DNA of 6,243 bases from Niastella sp. Lineage in GTDB: Bacteria > Bacteroidota > Bacteroidia > Chitinophagales > Chitinophagaceae. Shown in pieces: positions 5,587 through 6,243 of this stretch (position 1 is its first letter; every line of letters begins with the position of its first letter). Location: assembly GCA_021154515.1 (NCBI GenBank), contig JAJKIL010000415.1, positions 1-6,243 of the forward strand. Reading direction: 5' to 3'. The notes under the pieces are model-generated. The model was not told the DNA's origin, did no database searches, and was given only the letters and a program-made list of their open reading frames with translations. Both the position numbers and the translations under genes were made by a program.

Positions 5587-6243
5587 CTATTTATGCCCCC
5601 AATTCCAGCGGATGGAGATATTTATCACCCGTCCATCGATTGGCGCCCATAAAGGTTTAAACGTGGGATCGGTGATGGTTCCGGTATATAACGCTTCGTG
5701 CCTGCTTTGCCGGTAATCGAGCAGGTTCTCGCAATTCAGCACCAGGCTGACCTTTTTGCCAAACTTCCTTTCCAGCATCAGCGCCATAAACAGATAATCC
5801 GGGGTTTTTGTATCTCCATCACGATATTGTGTACCTGTATAAGATCCTTCCAATCCAAACCGCCAGATGCTTTCTATTTCATATACCGCCACAAATGCAA
5901 ACCGGTTGCGGGGCGTGAGCGGCATAAACTGGTTGTCTTTTAAATATTTTCTTTCTGCAATGGTATAGGTATACCCGGCATACAATTCCCACTCTTCCAG
6001 TTTTAATTGTACATAAGTATCAAAGCCACGCGTGAGTATATGGCTGCCGGCATTGTTAAATGATACCGGTCCCGCGGCTTCTTCCGTTGCAATAACCGGG
6101 TTGTTGATCTGCGTTAAAAAGAAAGCATGGTTTATGAATATGGAACTTTCTTCGCCCAATTCTTTTTTGTAATTGATCTCCGCATTGTAGCCTATTGATC
6201 TTTCTGCCTGTATACCGGGAGGTAATGATTGGATATCCTGAAT
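5587..6243 (-). CDS. TonB-dependent outer-membrane receptor, C-terminal part of the beta barrel
   Basis: The frame is open to the right edge, so the first part of the gene is outside the window; 218 residues are visible. The segment begins IQDIQSLPPGIQAERSIGYN, then EINYKKELGEES. The Q-A-E-R-S-x-x-Y-N motif is typical of late barrel strands in TonB-dependent receptors. Alternating strands follow (WELYAGYTYTIAERKY, PLTPRNRFAFVAVYEI, WRFGLEGSYTG), then VSLVLNCENLLDYRQSRHEAL, the usual N-x-x-N/E-L-x-D-x-R-Q-x-R motif, and the closing segment GRVINISIRWNWGHK. Such receptors import siderophores, cobalamin, metals or sugars with energy from TonB/ExbBD. The visible part resembles the FepA/CirA/BtuB-style class more than SusC, but the substrate cannot be told without the plug. 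A TTG at 6157-6159 is only an internal Leu codon. Confidence 0.88.
   Translation of the reverse strand: MQDIQSLPPGIQAERSIGYNAEINYKKELGEESSIFINHAFFLTQINNPVIATEEAAGPVSFNNAGSHILTRGFDTYVQLKLEEWELYAGYTYTIAERKYLKDNQFMPLTPRNRFAFVAVYEIESIWRFGLEGSYTGTQYRDGDTKTPDYLFMALMLERKFGKKVSLVLNCENLLDYRQSRHEALYTGTITDPTFKPLWAPIDGRVINISIRWNWGHK

Noticed and set aside
5587..6159. A self-contained 190-residue gene starting at TTG 6159.
   Set aside because: The frame continues upstream to the window edge with typical TonB-receptor sequence, so the TTG is an internal Leu codon.
338..6243. A classical polysaccharide utilization locus.
   Set aside because: No SusD-like gene is present, the TonB receptor fragment does not look SusC-like, and gene orientations do not form one operon.

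Overview
The window looks like chromosomal DNA from a Bacteroidota bacterium, most likely of the Chitinophagaceae type (Niastella/Chitinophaga-like; an inference from gene content and style, not tested by search). Signs are moderate GC, AT-rich ribosome-binding regions without clear Shine-Dalgarno sequences, a promoter-like TTTG-19 bp-TAnnTTTG sequence, several Sec-exported proteins and a TonB-dependent outer-membrane receptor.

Layout from left to right: (1) the 3' end of a + strand sterol desaturase/fatty-acid hydroxylase-like gene (1-237). (2) A convergent gap holding a long imperfect hairpin. (3) A - strand secreted DUF6250-type jelly-roll protein (338-1066). (4) A 371 bp gap with a promoter candidate and small hairpins. 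(5) A + strand 94-residue protein of unknown role (1438-1722), with a slight GhoS/DUF2622-like look. (6) A 337 bp gap with an octamer repeat array, an intrinsic terminator and small palindromes. (7) A + strand secreted alpha-N-acetylglucosaminidase of family GH89 (2060-4273), the clearest call here. (8) A convergent gap made largely of short tandem repeats of three different periods. (9) A - strand exported PAP2 phosphatase (4463-5470). (10) The 3' end of a - strand TonB-dependent receptor gene (5587 to the window edge).

The GH89 enzyme and the DUF6250 protein both look exported and fit periplasmic or surface glycan breakdown. No SusC/SusD pair, sulfatase or sugar regulator is visible, so this is not a recognisable polysaccharide utilization locus. 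The receptor and PAP2 genes lie on the same strand 116 bp apart and may be cotranscribed.

The most unusual material is non-coding. Three gene ends carry arrays of 8-bp units that begin with GTT. One array is folded head-to-head into a hairpin, one is nearly self-complementary, and one is a plain direct array that supplies the stop codon of the GH89 gene. I see no mobile element, CRISPR array, tRNA or rRNA, and no complete new defence or metabolic system.
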